Of a stretch of 64,000 nucleotides of DNA, positions 18,304 through 26,519 are shown one piece after another. Source of the stretch: Paenibacillus polygoni (GTDB lineage: Bacteria; Bacillota; Bacilli; Paenibacillales; Paenibacillaceae). The DNA lies in assembly GCF_030263935.1 (NCBI RefSeq), contig NZ_CP127162.1, positions 4,492,001 to 4,556,000 of the forward strand, read 5' to 3'. How positions within the stretch are numbered: position 1 is the first letter of the stretch; each line of letters starts with the position of its first letter. Below the pieces are notes generated by a model. It was not told where the DNA came from and made no database searches. It worked only from the letters and a program-made list of their open reading frames with translations. A program made the position numbers and the translations under genes.

Positions 18304-18556
18304 AATCGCTCTCCATTTATATAATTTATTTTCCGGTGGCTCATAAGTTAATGATATCTAGCCATAAAATTACTCCGATTCCTATATCTTTTGTACTTTA
18401 AACCCTATATTCTTATATCAATTTCTGTCATCAAGATTCCTATATATTTATTCTATCGACATAATCCAACAAAACATGAATAGTCCATTAAGCTCATATG
18501 ATAGGCCCTCAATGAGGTGCTTTTTTCTTCTATTAATGTAGTTATCGATACCAAAA
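18304..18556. other. Non-coding gap upstream of the glycerophosphotransferase-like gene
   Basis: AT-rich and without an ORF. It must contain the promoter for the island genes below it, because a terminator for the upstream gene lies at 18557-18584. Candidate boxes (TTGATG near 18435, GTCGATAG near 18455 on the minus strand) lack properly spaced partners. Confidence 0.3.
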
Positions 18557-18584
18557 CAAAAAAAGCCGATTCATTTCATCGGCT
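18557..18584 (-). terminator. Terminator of the TPR glycosyltransferase gene
   Basis: Seven-base stem AGCCGAT/ATCGGCT (18578-18584 with 18564-18570) followed by seven T on the minus strand. It lies about 60 bases beyond the stop codon and separates this gene from the rest of the island. Confidence 0.85.
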
Positions 18585-18641
18585 CTTTAAAGGGAATTAT
18601 TTAATCTTTTTCGAAGGTACTCATTTGACTTTAATCTTATA

Positions 18642-20519
18642 TCAATTTGCCTTCACCCATGATACCTGAGGGAATTTCAACTTTATCTTTTTTATGATAT
18701 CAGACATTTTATGCTGATCTTCTAAACTTACATAAAATTTATATATTCTTTCATAAGATCTATAATTAGGGCGTAATTTAACAAGTCTGTTATATAATAT
18801 CTCAGCATCCTCTTTATAGCCGCTAATAAAACAAACATCTCCTAATAACTCTATAGTATGGACATTGTTAGAATGTTCTTTGTACAATTCAGATAATAAA
18901 TCTATAGCTAATTCATAAAAACCGAACTCTATAAATTTGCTACATACATTTAATTTTGATTCAAGAGATCCTCTCCAAATGACTTCAACAACAGTTTGGA
19001 TAATATCATATTCTTGCAACACTAATAGACGTTCTATACAGATTTCTAAGATCTGTTCTATACATGGAGACAGTTTTGATGATTTTATAGAGTTACGCTG
19101 AAGTAAATCAGCAAGTAGCTTTCTATCAGAATGAGTGAAATTAAACTTATTTTTAACTAACTCATACATTTCAAGATCCTGTAATATTATTGCAAGAAGT
19201 AATACATCTATATTGTTTTCCTCAGATATGTTCGATGATAGTAGCCAAGCATTCTTTGCGTCTTCGTATTTCTTATTGTATTGATAAGCTGAAGCAATAA
19301 CATTAGGCTCTGTTTTGACTTGATACTTTTCTAAATAAGAATTTAATAGAGGGCTCCTAATACTATAGAGAACTTCTAATGCTACCTTCAAATCATCAAT
19401 AGACTCTATTTTAAAAATATATTCCAAATTTTTCACAACATTCGGTTGGTTAGCTTTAGTTATTAAAGTCAGAAATTTCTGCAATCCTCCAGCAAATGAT
19501 TTATTTATCCGTAACGCTTTTATAATTACATCATACGCCTTATCAAGATCATACTCATGTTCATATATTTCAGCTAATCTGAAATATGACAAATAACTTC
19601 CATTCCCTTGGGTTACAGTATAGCCCACATCTCCTAACTCAATACATTTTGTAAATGATCTAATCGCATCTAGATAGAATCCAGCATCCATATATAATCT
19701 ACCCTGCATATGAAGCATATCAACTTCCTCAGAGAATATCTCAAGGGCATTATTTATTACCTGTAAACCCTCATCATATCTTTTCTTTACATACAGACAA
19801 TAACTTAATGAAGTTATGAGCTCAGGTAAGAAGATTAATCCCTTACTCAAAGGATATGCTTTCTTAAAAAATAAGAGTGCCTTGTCATACTCACCTAACC
19901 ACATATATGTTTTTCCCATATTAAACAAGTTATAAGCAGTTGGATGTTCTTCAACTTCTTTAATCATAAGAGGTAAGTTCCTCTTATTTTTTTCTTTGGA
20001 CTTCATTACCTCGTCTGTGTATCCACTATGGTAAATGGTAAGCTCACTTCTTTTTCCAGTATAGTTTTTCCTTGGATCCATCGTATTAAGATGTTCATGG
20101 AGTTTGTTTTCATAGAACATCCCTTTGTTATTTGCAAATATCCGAATTGCTACATGCTTCATTACCTGTCCATAAGAAAGAAGATTAAACATGTCTACAA
20201 AGTAATAATCAGCACTCATAGAAATCATTTCATATAAATTAGTGTCTTCCAGCAAATATTCATCTGCATCAAGAACAAGAATATAATCAGAAGTTGCATA
20301 ACGGATTGAAGCGTTTCTAGCTGCTGCAAAATCATCAATCCACTTAAAATAGTAAACCTCGTTTGTGTACATTTTGGCAATTTCAACAGTTCGATCTTTA
20401 GATCCTGTGTCAACAATAACTATTTGATCCACCTTATTCTTAACACTATTTAAACACCTTTCTAGACTTTCCTCTTCGTCCTTAACAATCATACATAATG
20501 ATATCGACTTTCTTTTCAT
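18642..20519 (-). CDS. GT2 glycosyltransferase with TPR repeats (flagellin-linked)
   Basis: 625 residues from ATG 20519. This start has GGGGGA six bases upstream and is preferred over TTG 20537, which would include that site. The N-terminal GT-A domain (about 4-160) has the SunS-like start SISLCMIVKDEEESLERCL, VDTGSKDRT (36-44) and the DxD motif LDADEYL (83-89). From about residue 165 on it is built of tetratricopeptide-like helical pairs. It is cytosolic. Position directly after hag and the sugar-transferase fold make it the best candidate for the first O-glycosylation of flagellin, with the TPRs holding the protein acceptor. A sigma-D-like -10 lies upstream. Confidence 0.85.
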   Translation of the reverse strand: MKRKSISLCMIVKDEEESLERCLNSVKNKVDQIVIVDTGSKDRTVEIAKMYTNEVYYFKWIDDFAAARNASIRYATSDYILVLDADEYLLEDTNLYEMISMSADYYFVDMFNLLSYGQVMKHVAIRIFANNKGMFYENKLHEHLNTMDPRKNYTGKRSELTIYHSGYTDEVMKSKEKNKRNLPLMIKEVEEHPTAYNLFNMGKTYMWLGEYDKALLFFKKAYPLSKGLIFLPELITSLSYCLYVKKRYDEGLQVINNALEIFSEEVDMLHMQGRLYMDAGFYLDAIRSFTKCIELGDVGYTVTQGNGSYLSYFRLAEIYEHEYDLDKAYDVIIKALRINKSFAGGLQKFLTLITKANQPNVVKNLEYIFKIESIDDLKVALEVLYSIRSPLLNSYLEKYQVKTEPNVIASAYQYNKKYEDAKNAWLLSSNISEENNIDVLLLAIILQDLEMYELVKNKFNFTHSDRKLLADLLQRNSIKSSKLSPCIEQILEICIERLLVLQEYDIIQTVVEVIWRGSLESKLNVCSKFIEFGFYELAIDLLSELYKEHSNNVHTIELLGDVCFISGYKEDAEILYNRLVKLRPNYRSYERIYKFYVSLEDQHKMSDIIKKIKLKFPQVSWVKAN

Positions 20520-20551
20520 TAGTTCCCCCACTCTCAAAACTTAATTAAGCT

Positions 20552-20575
20552 ATTATATGTATCGGCATATATGCC
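20552..20575 (-). promoter_or_regulatory. Possible promoter and palindrome upstream of the TPR glycosyltransferase
   Basis: Minus-strand GCCGATAC (20559-20566) matches seven of eight bases of the sigma-D -10, and TATAAT (20552-20557) lies right after it. A perfect 12-base palindrome GGCATATATGCC covers 20564-20575. The sigma-D -35 is poor (CTAT-like at 15-16 bases), so this is only a candidate. Confidence 0.4.
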
Positions 20576-20605
20576 TACGGAATAGAGGATAAGTTAACTG
20601 TAGTA

Positions 20606-20640
20606 ATAAAAAATAGACCACCGATTAATACCGGTAGTCT
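20606..20640 (-). terminator. Terminator of hag
   Basis: Nine-base-pair minus-strand stem AGACTACCG (20640-20632) / CGGTGGTCT (20623-20615), one G-U pair, followed by ATTTTTT. It lies 20 bases beyond the flagellin stop. Confidence 0.85.
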
Positions 20641-20659
20641 TCTTAGTTTAAGTTTTGAA

Positions 20660-21475
20660 TTAACGAAGCAATTGCAATACAGCTTGCGGCTGTTGATTTG
20701 CTTGTGCCAACATTGCTTGAGATGCTTGAGCTAGAATATTATTTTTCGTTTGATTCATCATTTCTTTTGCCATATCCACGTCACGAATACGGGATTCAGC
20801 AGCAGACAAGTTTTCAGAAGTAGTTCCTAAGTTGTTGATTGTATGTTCCAGACGGTTTTGGTTTGCACCCAGTTTTGCACGTTCTGCGGATACTAATTTA
20901 ATAGCGTCATCCAAAGCGGTAAGAGCTGCATTTGCACCAGTCTGTGTACCGATAGCTACAGAAGTAATCCCCAGGGAAGCAGCGCCCATGTTTCCTATTG
21001 ACAAGGTAATACTTTGACCATTATTTGCACCAATTTGGAATACAGCACTGCTCACGCCAGTACCATTCAAGAGTTTCTTAGTATTAAACTCAGTATCTGT
21101 AGAGATACGTGTGATTTCATTAGTCAGTTCAGCAACCTCTTTCTGAAGTTCTTCACGATCAACATTAGTATTCGTGTCATTCGCAGATTGAACCGCCAGC
21201 TCTCGAACACGTTGCAAGATACTGTGAGTTTCGTTCAGTGCACCTTCAGCTGTTTGAATCAAGGAAATTCCATCTTGAGCATTTTTTGTAGCCATGTCAA
21301 GACCACGTATTTGTCCACGCATTTTTTCAGAGATCGCAAGACCAGCAGCATCGTCCCCTGCACGGTTAATACGAAGACCGGAAGACAATTTTTCAATTGC
21401 TTTGTTTGTGTTTTGAGTATTTGTACCCATTTGGCGATGTGTGTTCATAGCCGCAATATTGTGATTGATAATCAT
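20660..21475 (-). CDS. hag: Flagellin
   Basis: 271-residue filament subunit from ATG 21475, with GGAGG ten bases upstream; the longer in-frame start at 21511 would run through the CsrA hairpin and ribosome site. The N-terminal D0/D1 domain MIINHNIAAMNTHRQ... contains LSSGLRINRAGDDAAGLAIS, and the C-terminal D1/D0 ends in MLAQANQQPQAVLQLLR. The central domain is very short and Thr/Ser/Gly-rich (about 135-190), offering O-glycosylation sites. Own sigma-D promoter and terminator. It is the only flagellin here, and is flanked by csrA on one side and a glycosyltransferase on the other. Confidence 0.97.
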   Translation of the reverse strand: MIINHNIAAMNTHRQMGTNTQNTNKAIEKLSSGLRINRAGDDAAGLAISEKMRGQIRGLDMATKNAQDGISLIQTAEGALNETHSILQRVRELAVQSANDTNTNVDREELQKEVAELTNEITRISTDTEFNTKKLLNGTGVSSAVFQIGANNGQSITLSIGNMGAASLGITSVAIGTQTGANAALTALDDAIKLVSAERAKLGANQNRLEHTINNLGTTSENLSAAESRIRDVDMAKEMMNQTKNNILAQASQAMLAQANQQPQAVLQLLR

Positions 21476-21483
21476 GTTAACAT

Positions 21484-21521
21484 TTCCTCCCTGAAATAAG
21501 TTGATATCCACGTCCTTGTGG
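21484..21521 (-). promoter_or_regulatory. CsrA-binding hairpin and ribosome site in the hag leader
   Basis: On the minus strand CCAC-AAGGAC-GTGG (21521-21508) forms a four-base stem with GGA in a hexaloop, closely matching the CsrA SELEX consensus ACARGGAUGU. A second GGA site lies in the Shine-Dalgarno GGGAGGAAA (near 21484-21492). This two-site arrangement is how CsrA blocks flagellin translation in Bacillus, relieved by FliW. Confidence 0.75.
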
Positions 21522-21571
21522 AACGCCTAAGGCGAAAGGTCGGCCGCCCTTGCCCTCAGCGCCTACAACAT

Positions 21572-21599
21572 ATATCGACTACAATCACTTCATTATTTA
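21572..21599 (-). promoter_or_regulatory. Sigma-D promoter of hag
   Basis: Minus-strand -35 TAAA (21596-21599), 16-base spacer, and -10 GTCGATAT (21572-21579), seven of eight against GCCGATAT. It lies just downstream of csrA and gives a leader of roughly 90 bases. Confidence 0.85.
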
Positions 21600-21623
21600 T
21601 AGCAAAACCAAAAACTTTTTCTA

Positions 21624-21869
21624 TTATTTTTCATTTTTTACTGACTGCTGAAATTGCGCGATTAAAGCCTCAATATGATCCTTCGTTGAAGCGGCGGATT
21701 GCTTGTTCGCTTCCTGTATTGCGAGATGAACCTCTTTACGGAAAATATCAACTTCCGCAGGTGCGGAAATGCCAATTCGGACCGTCTCTCCTTCAACACC
21801 GAGCACGGTAATCTCAATATGATCATCGATCACGATGGACTCTCCCTTTTTCCTGGATAGTACTAGCAT
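21624..21869 (-). CDS. csrA: Carbon storage/flagellin translation regulator CsrA
   Basis: 81-residue dimeric RNA-binding protein that represses hag translation by covering GGA motifs. N-terminal MLVLSRKKGESIVI and core ITVLGVEGETVRIGISAP are canonical; the tail is rich in helix-forming residues and slightly longer than in Bacillus subtilis. It follows fliW by two bases, so FliW antagonist and CsrA are made together. Confidence 0.96.
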   Translation of the reverse strand: MLVLSRKKGESIVIDDHIEITVLGVEGETVRIGISAPAEVDIFRKEVHLAIQEANKQSAASTKDHIEALIAQFQQSVKNEK

Positions 21870-21871
21870 CT

Positions 21872-22324
21872 TTATTCACCATCCTTTGCAAAAAGGGTTC
21901 TGGCTGCAGATAGTTCCTTGATGGCATGCCGTGTCTGGTAACCGGATTGTTGCAGCACGATCTGTTTGGCCTCAACATTCTCTGGATTCATGACAATGGG
22001 AGCTAACAAATTGATACTTGATTCCTCAATCGATGCTTGAAGGGTTACTATACAGCGTACGAGTACCTTCTCTTTAATTCCTAGTTCCATGGTATCGTGA
22101 TCTGGTAATTCAAATTCATAACCCGGCTCAAATAGAAATGGGTCCGCTAATAAAAAGGATAGACTTGGCTCACTTAGTGATTGCATCATACTAAATGGAC
22201 TATCCTCATAAGGTAGAATGGCAAACTCTTTCTCTTCTTCAAATCCCGGAATTCCTCTATTAAAATGAAATATTTGATCGTCTTCTACTTCGATACTGCC
22301 CCAAGAGGCGGATTCAATGATCAA
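21872..22324 (-). CDS. fliW: Flagellar assembly factor FliW (CsrA antagonist)
   Basis: 150-residue beta-barrel protein that binds either flagellin or CsrA; when flagellin is exported, free FliW sequesters CsrA and hag is translated. Family hallmarks are FNRGIPGFEEEKEFAILPYED near the N-terminus and LLAPIVMNPEN, with QIVLQQSGY in the C-terminal part. Start is TTG 22324 with AAAGGAGAG upstream. A terminator-like hairpin lies between it and yviE. Confidence 0.94.
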   Translation of the reverse strand: MIIESASWGSIEVEDDQIFHFNRGIPGFEEEKEFAILPYEDSPFSMMQSLSEPSLSFLLADPFLFEPGYEFELPDHDTMELGIKEKVLVRCIVTLQASIEESSINLLAPIVMNPENVEAKQIVLQQSGYQTRHAIKELSAARTLFAKDGE

Positions 22325-22363
22325 TGTAATCTCTCCTTTATACTTGTGAGTCTACTATTCTAT

Positions 22364-22405
22364 ATAAAAAAAGCTACAGATTTGGCGATCGCCTCTCTAT
22401 AGCTT
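22364..22405 (-). terminator. Terminator-like hairpin between yviE and fliW
   Basis: Minus-strand stem AAGCTATAGA (22405-22396) / TCTGTAGCTT (22380-22371) with a nested palindrome GGCGATCGCC (22384-22393), followed by seven T. The 46 bases between it and fliW leave little room for a promoter, so it may be a partial terminator inside the operon. Confidence 0.75.
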
Positions 22406-22410
22406 CTATG

Positions 22411-22980
22411 TTACACCGTCTGATCTACTTCAGAGGGAATAAATTGGATGGACGGATACTGCATCATATAGATCTGCAGCTTGCCCCGCTGATAGTCTAT
22501 GTCCGGCTTGTTTACTTTTACATCGATATCTACGGAACCTCTTTCAATCTCGATGTCCGTCTTTCGAACATTAAAGTGTATATCTACATTATCTATGGAG
22601 GCTTCGCCTCGGAATTCCCCTAGAACCGGTAGAGCTTCATGTTTCCCATATACCTCAGCAATCGTATTACCCGGCTTATAAAAATCAGTCATCCGGTTAC
22701 CCTGCTCAACTCGTTTGGCAATTCCCTCAAGGAAAATTTGCTTAACGTTTGAATACAAGCGCTGTGTCATCTCTATCTGCGTTCCCCCGGTAAAAGCAGC
22801 TTTCGCACGCGACGAATCGACAACAAGCTCAGGCTGATGCTGATCGATTTGAAGGGTTGCTGGGTTACTTTTGATCTGAAGATCTGCTTTCGGTTGTCTT
22901 ATGGAATACTGTCCTAAATCTGCATCAATGCCAATACGTCCGTTCTGCTGCCTGATCTGAAGCATAGGGATTGTGCTCAT
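22411..22980 (-). CDS. yviE: DUF6470 (YviE-like) protein of the hook-filament operon
   Basis: 189-residue beta-rich cytosolic protein of unknown function, always found between flgL and fliW in Bacillus-type clusters. It shows a repeated strand pattern with PxxxI/V-x-I motifs (ADLQIKSNPATLQIDQHQPE, then SVDIDVKVNKPDIDYQRGKL). No signal peptide or catalytic motif seen. Identification rests on gene order and general sequence pattern. Confidence 0.82.
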   Translation of the reverse strand: MSTIPMLQIRQQNGRIGIDADLGQYSIRQPKADLQIKSNPATLQIDQHQPELVVDSSRAKAAFTGGTQIEMTQRLYSNVKQIFLEGIAKRVEQGNRMTDFYKPGNTIAEVYGKHEALPVLGEFRGEASIDNVDIHFNVRKTDIEIERGSVDIDVKVNKPDIDYQRGKLQIYMMQYPSIQFIPSEVDQTV

Positions 22981-23007
22981 GATAATAGAAGCCCCCTCTC
23001 GTCTTAC

Positions 23008-23931
23008 TTATCTAAGAAAGTCAACTAAGGAAGAGGAGATGATTTTCGCACCAACGGATAACGTTGCGTTATAGATATTTTCTTGAATCTGCGAACGAAC
23101 AGCTAACTCTGCGTAATCCGCATCTTCTGTTTTCGCTTGCAGACTCGTTAAATTATATTCCATATCACCAAGTCTATTTTGCATTAGTTCAATCCTATTC
23201 ATTTTCGCGCCAATACCCGCCTGTGCAGCCGTTAGTTTTTCTACACGAGTATCCATGTGAGCTAGTTCAGCAGAGATCGCATCGAAGTCTCCCACTTCCA
23301 GCGCTTTACTTAAACGATCCGCTATTGCAAATACATTGTCCGTCTCATCTGCAGATCCCATTACATCATTACCGCTCACATTAATAGCGAGTTGTATCCC
23401 GCTGCCGACAGCATAATTTACATTTCCGGTATCAATCATATCTCTTGTGAATCCAGAAGTATCGGATACATTCTCAGCGTTTTTCGCAAAATCATATGGT
23501 TTCTGATTATAACCCTCACCATTAAAAATATATTTCCCGTTAAGCTGGCTATTACCGATATCGACAAACTGCTCTTTCAGCTGATTCACTTCAAGACGAA
23601 TACTCTCCAGGGCACTTTGTGGATTGGTTCCACTTGATGCCGTAACTGTTAGTTCTCGCATTCTCTGCAAAACTTCGTTGGTCTGAGATACGACGGTATC
23701 TGAGTAATCCAGCCAGGAAATGGCCGAATCCACATTGCTCTGATATTCCGCATTGGAATTCAGTTCTGTACGGTATCGTAATGCATATGTAATACCTACT
23801 GGGTCATCTGAAGGCTTGTTAATCTTCATTCCCGTGGACATTTGAAGCTGCGTATCATTAAGCTGCTTCGCGTTACGGTTAATGTTCATCATGAGCTGGT
23901 TGCTCATCATATTTGAGGTTACTCGGATCAT
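23008..23931 (-). CDS. flgL: Flagellar hook-filament junction protein FlgL (HAP3)
   Basis: 307 residues. Flagellin-like D0 N-terminus MIRVTSNMMSNQLMMNIN with LQMSTGMKINKPSDDPVGITYALRYR (split conserved block at about 30-53), and a flagellin-like C-terminus TLSVGAKIISSSLVDFLR. It joins the filament to the hook together with FlgK. ATG 23931 has AGGAGGG upstream. Part of the flgM-flgN-flgK-flgL-yviE run. Confidence 0.95.
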   Translation of the reverse strand: MIRVTSNMMSNQLMMNINRNAKQLNDTQLQMSTGMKINKPSDDPVGITYALRYRTELNSNAEYQSNVDSAISWLDYSDTVVSQTNEVLQRMRELTVTASSGTNPQSALESIRLEVNQLKEQFVDIGNSQLNGKYIFNGEGYNQKPYDFAKNAENVSDTSGFTRDMIDTGNVNYAVGSGIQLAINVSGNDVMGSADETDNVFAIADRLSKALEVGDFDAISAELAHMDTRVEKLTAAQAGIGAKMNRIELMQNRLGDMEYNLTSLQAKTEDADYAELAVRSQIQENIYNATLSVGAKIISSSLVDFLR

Positions 23932-23974
23932 CGTATTACCCTCCTGCCTGCCTTATCTTCCTACAGTCTTCCTA

Positions 23975-25558
23975 CTATCTTCCTACAGTCCCGGTTCCAT
24001 TAATTAATTTCTCTAACAGCTCATCAAACGTCGTCATAAATCTAGCAGCTGCGCTATAGGCATGCTGGAACTTAATCATGTTGCTCATCTCTTCATCCAG
24101 CGATACTCCGCTGACTGATTGCCGAGAGTTCTCCACCTGAGTCACCAAAGAAGCAGAGTTCGTCATTTTACGATAAGCTTCCTGTGTCTGAACCCCAAGT
24201 TCTCCAACCATGGATTTATATAAATCATTAAGTGTCGTCTTATCTGTTCCACCTGGTGTCGTAAAAGAAGTGCCTTTCAGACTGCCCATGAGTGAGGCTA
24301 GGGTATTATTCCCTTTCACCGCATTACCTGAAGCATCAAGACGTAAGGAGGAAGCAATCTTATTTGGGTTGAGCTGAATTTCTTTATTAAGGGTAATGTT
24401 GCCTGCCGTAATCGGTCCGCCATCTGCCCCTGTGAAAAAAGGAATGCCGGCACTTGCAGAGCCATCTAATGAAAAACCAAGCTCATGCAGTCCGTTGAGG
24501 CCCTTCACCGTTAAAGGAGTCTCATTCTTGAGAACCGCTCCCGCGGGAAATGCTTGTCCTGCCAAAACGGTAGACTCGGCACCATTTACTGTAATCACGG
24601 TATCTTGATCTGCCACCGTACCTTCACGAACAGAGGAACCGGCAGGTAAAGTAATCGTAATATCGCCATTCGCGATGGTATTTGCCAGTTGATTCAGATC
24701 ATTCTGAAAGCTCGTTACAAAGCTGTCTCTCGAAACGACCATTCCATACACTTCGCCGCCTTTAAGATCCCCAGATGCATAAGCGTCCGTAAGAAGAGCG
24801 CTCGTCACTTCTGTAACTGCCGTACCATTCACGAGATTCGTTCCACCAATGGAGATGTTGTACCCTTGTTCATTTTCCGTTACGGTTATGTTCGCAATTT
24901 TGGATAACTTATCAGTGAGGAGATCACGCTGATCGCGAAGATCATTTGCGTTATCGCCCAAAGCTTCAATTCTTGAAATCGTATTATTCAAATCGGCAAT
25001 AGACGTAAGATACGTTTGCATCTCTTGCGCCTTAACACCGATATTTGCGGTAAGGTCCTGACTTAATCCATCTAGCTGCTTGCTCATAAGGTTCATCGCA
25101 TCCGTCAGAGCAAGTGCAGATTCTTTTACAATATTACGAGCTGTGAGGTTCTCTGGATCTTTACTTAGATCAGACCAGGAGGACCAGAACTTATCTAATA
25201 CGGTCTGTAGACCCGTATCGGAAGGTTCCGTCATGATTCCCTGGATCTTATCCAGTGCATCATATTGAATCTCCCAATTCCCGAGGCTCGAATTCTCGCT
25301 GCGGAACTGGCTGTCGAGGAACCCCTGGCGAATTCGTTCAATAGCTGAGAACTCCACCCCCGAACCGAGTTGGCCCGGGTTTGTAGATCTTAAATAAGCA
25401 AGCGGATCCATAGGAGAAGAAGCGGTCATTTTTACCGTTTGTCTCGTGTAACCCTCTGTATTGGCATTGGATATGTTGTGACCTGTTGTATTCAGTGCGG
25501 CCGTTTGTGTAAACAAACTGCGTTTTGCAGTCTCTATCGAATGAAAAGTGGAAACCAT
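23975..25558 (-). CDS. flgK: Flagellar hook-associated protein FlgK (HAP1)
   Basis: 527 residues. N-terminus MVSTFHSIETAKRSLFTQTA with ALNTTGHNISNANTEGYTRQ, the conserved rod/hook Asn-rich motif; the middle domain is variable; the C-terminal SGVSLDEEMSNMIKFQHAYS (about 485-504) is the flagellar-basal-body-family C-terminal motif. First junction protein between hook and filament. ATG 25558 has AGGAGGAG upstream. Confidence 0.96.
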   Translation of the reverse strand: MVSTFHSIETAKRSLFTQTAALNTTGHNISNANTEGYTRQTVKMTASSPMDPLAYLRSTNPGQLGSGVEFSAIERIRQGFLDSQFRSENSSLGNWEIQYDALDKIQGIMTEPSDTGLQTVLDKFWSSWSDLSKDPENLTARNIVKESALALTDAMNLMSKQLDGLSQDLTANIGVKAQEMQTYLTSIADLNNTISRIEALGDNANDLRDQRDLLTDKLSKIANITVTENEQGYNISIGGTNLVNGTAVTEVTSALLTDAYASGDLKGGEVYGMVVSRDSFVTSFQNDLNQLANTIANGDITITLPAGSSVREGTVADQDTVITVNGAESTVLAGQAFPAGAVLKNETPLTVKGLNGLHELGFSLDGSASAGIPFFTGADGGPITAGNITLNKEIQLNPNKIASSLRLDASGNAVKGNNTLASLMGSLKGTSFTTPGGTDKTTLNDLYKSMVGELGVQTQEAYRKMTNSASLVTQVENSRQSVSGVSLDEEMSNMIKFQHAYSAAARFMTTFDELLEKLINGTGTVGR

Positions 25559-25576
25559 CGTGTTACTCCTCCTAAC

Positions 25577-26077
25577 TTAAGCTCGTGAGTCGAAATATCC
25601 GAATTGACCTACCGCTCCATGGCGTTGATCTGGATGTTTATACACCGGCTCCTGTGTGGGCTTATCGATCAGCACGTCCAATGAATAATCAATAAATGCG
25701 AGTGACTGTTCCAGCAATTTTTGATTAATTTCATTCACTTCTTTGAGCTGTAATAAGGTTGTGCTTAGCGCCATTTGAGCTTGTTGCAATCTTTCCTTAT
25801 CCTCTACATCAAATACGAGACGAGAGATTTCCGTAATGGTCAGATTTAATTTGGACTTAATTCCACGCTCGAGTAAGAAGGAGACAATTGCTTCATTTTT
25901 CATAACTTCCTGACTTTGAATGCGCTTCAATAGGACTGACTCTTGGTTTAACAAACGGATTAATGTATCTGTATCGTTCTTAATAATGGATTCTTTTTTC
26001 ACTTCTGCTGTACGAAGCATCTCACGATGCGTTGTCTCAAGTTCATACATGGCATCAATTAATTGATTTAGGGACAT
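25577..26077 (-). CDS. flgN: FlgN-type flagellar export chaperone
   Basis: 166-residue helical protein of the FlgN/YvyG family, chaperone for FlgK and FlgL. Predicted long helices cover about 1-130 (LIDAMYELETTHREMLRTAE; LQQAQMALSTTLLQLKEVNE). The C-terminal tail KHPDQRHGAVGQFGYFDSRA is conserved in Paenibacillus-type FlgN and may bind the substrate. It stands between flgM and flgK, 18 bases before flgK. Confidence 0.9.
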   Translation of the reverse strand: MSLNQLIDAMYELETTHREMLRTAEVKKESIIKNDTDTLIRLLNQESVLLKRIQSQEVMKNEAIVSFLLERGIKSKLNLTITEISRLVFDVEDKERLQQAQMALSTTLLQLKEVNEINQKLLEQSLAFIDYSLDVLIDKPTQEPVYKHPDQRHGAVGQFGYFDSRA

Positions 26078-26086
26078 AACTCTCTC

Positions 26087-26371
26087 CTACTTCTCGGAAC
26101 TTGATTTAAAATACGGCATCATCTTCTCGGCAAGCTTATCTGTATCGACTCTATAGGTGCCTGAAGCAACTTGTTGTTTCAGTTCCTGAATACGCTGTGT
26201 GCGTTCACTGTTTTGGACTTGTTCTTGTTTTTGAAGCATTTCCATCGCCTCTGGAGAGATCGTAATCTCATCCTTGCGGTTTGTTTTCTTTCCTTCGGTC
26301 TGCTGAGCAGACTCTATGTTTTTGGAATAAGAATGAATTGCTCCAATGCGACCGGATTCATTAATTTTCAT
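26087..26371 (-). CDS. flgM: Anti-sigma-D factor FlgM
   Basis: 94-residue protein that holds sigma-D inactive until the hook-basal body is finished. Typical N-terminus MKINESGRIGAIHSYSK, the DEITISPEAMEML segment, and the C-terminal sigma-binding helices RTQRIQELKQQVASGTYRVD and DKLAEKMMPYFK. ATG 26371 follows AGGTG by eight bases. First gene of the flgM-flgN-flgK-flgL run after a terminator. Confidence 0.95.
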   Translation of the reverse strand: MKINESGRIGAIHSYSKNIESAQQTEGKKTNRKDEITISPEAMEMLQKQEQVQNSERTQRIQELKQQVASGTYRVDTDKLAEKMMPYFKSSSEK

Positions 26372-26396
26372 ATACGAAGCACCTGCCCTTTCCCTT

Positions 26397-26423
26397 ATAT
26401 CGGAATGATCTATTGTATCATCA
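26397..26423 (-). promoter_or_regulatory. Possible sigma-D promoter of flgM
   Basis: Minus-strand TCCGATAT (26397-26404) matches seven of eight -10 bases; the -35 position (TGAT, 26420-26423, 15-base spacer) is poor against TAAA. flgM needs a promoter here because a terminator lies immediately upstream. Confidence 0.35.
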
Positions 26424-26433
26424 AGTCATCTAA

Positions 26434-26470
26434 AATAAAAAAACCGATAATCTTTACTAAAGTTATCGGT
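26434..26470 (-). terminator. Terminator of yvyF
   Basis: Minus-strand stem ACCGATAA-CTTT / AAAG-TTATCGGT (26470-26459 with 26455-26443, one bulge) followed by a T-rich run. Separates yvyF from flgM. Confidence 0.85.
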
Positions 26471-26519
26471 AGAGGTTGAAACATTGTTTATAGTGTTACA
26501 GCGAATTAAGCCCTGTCTC

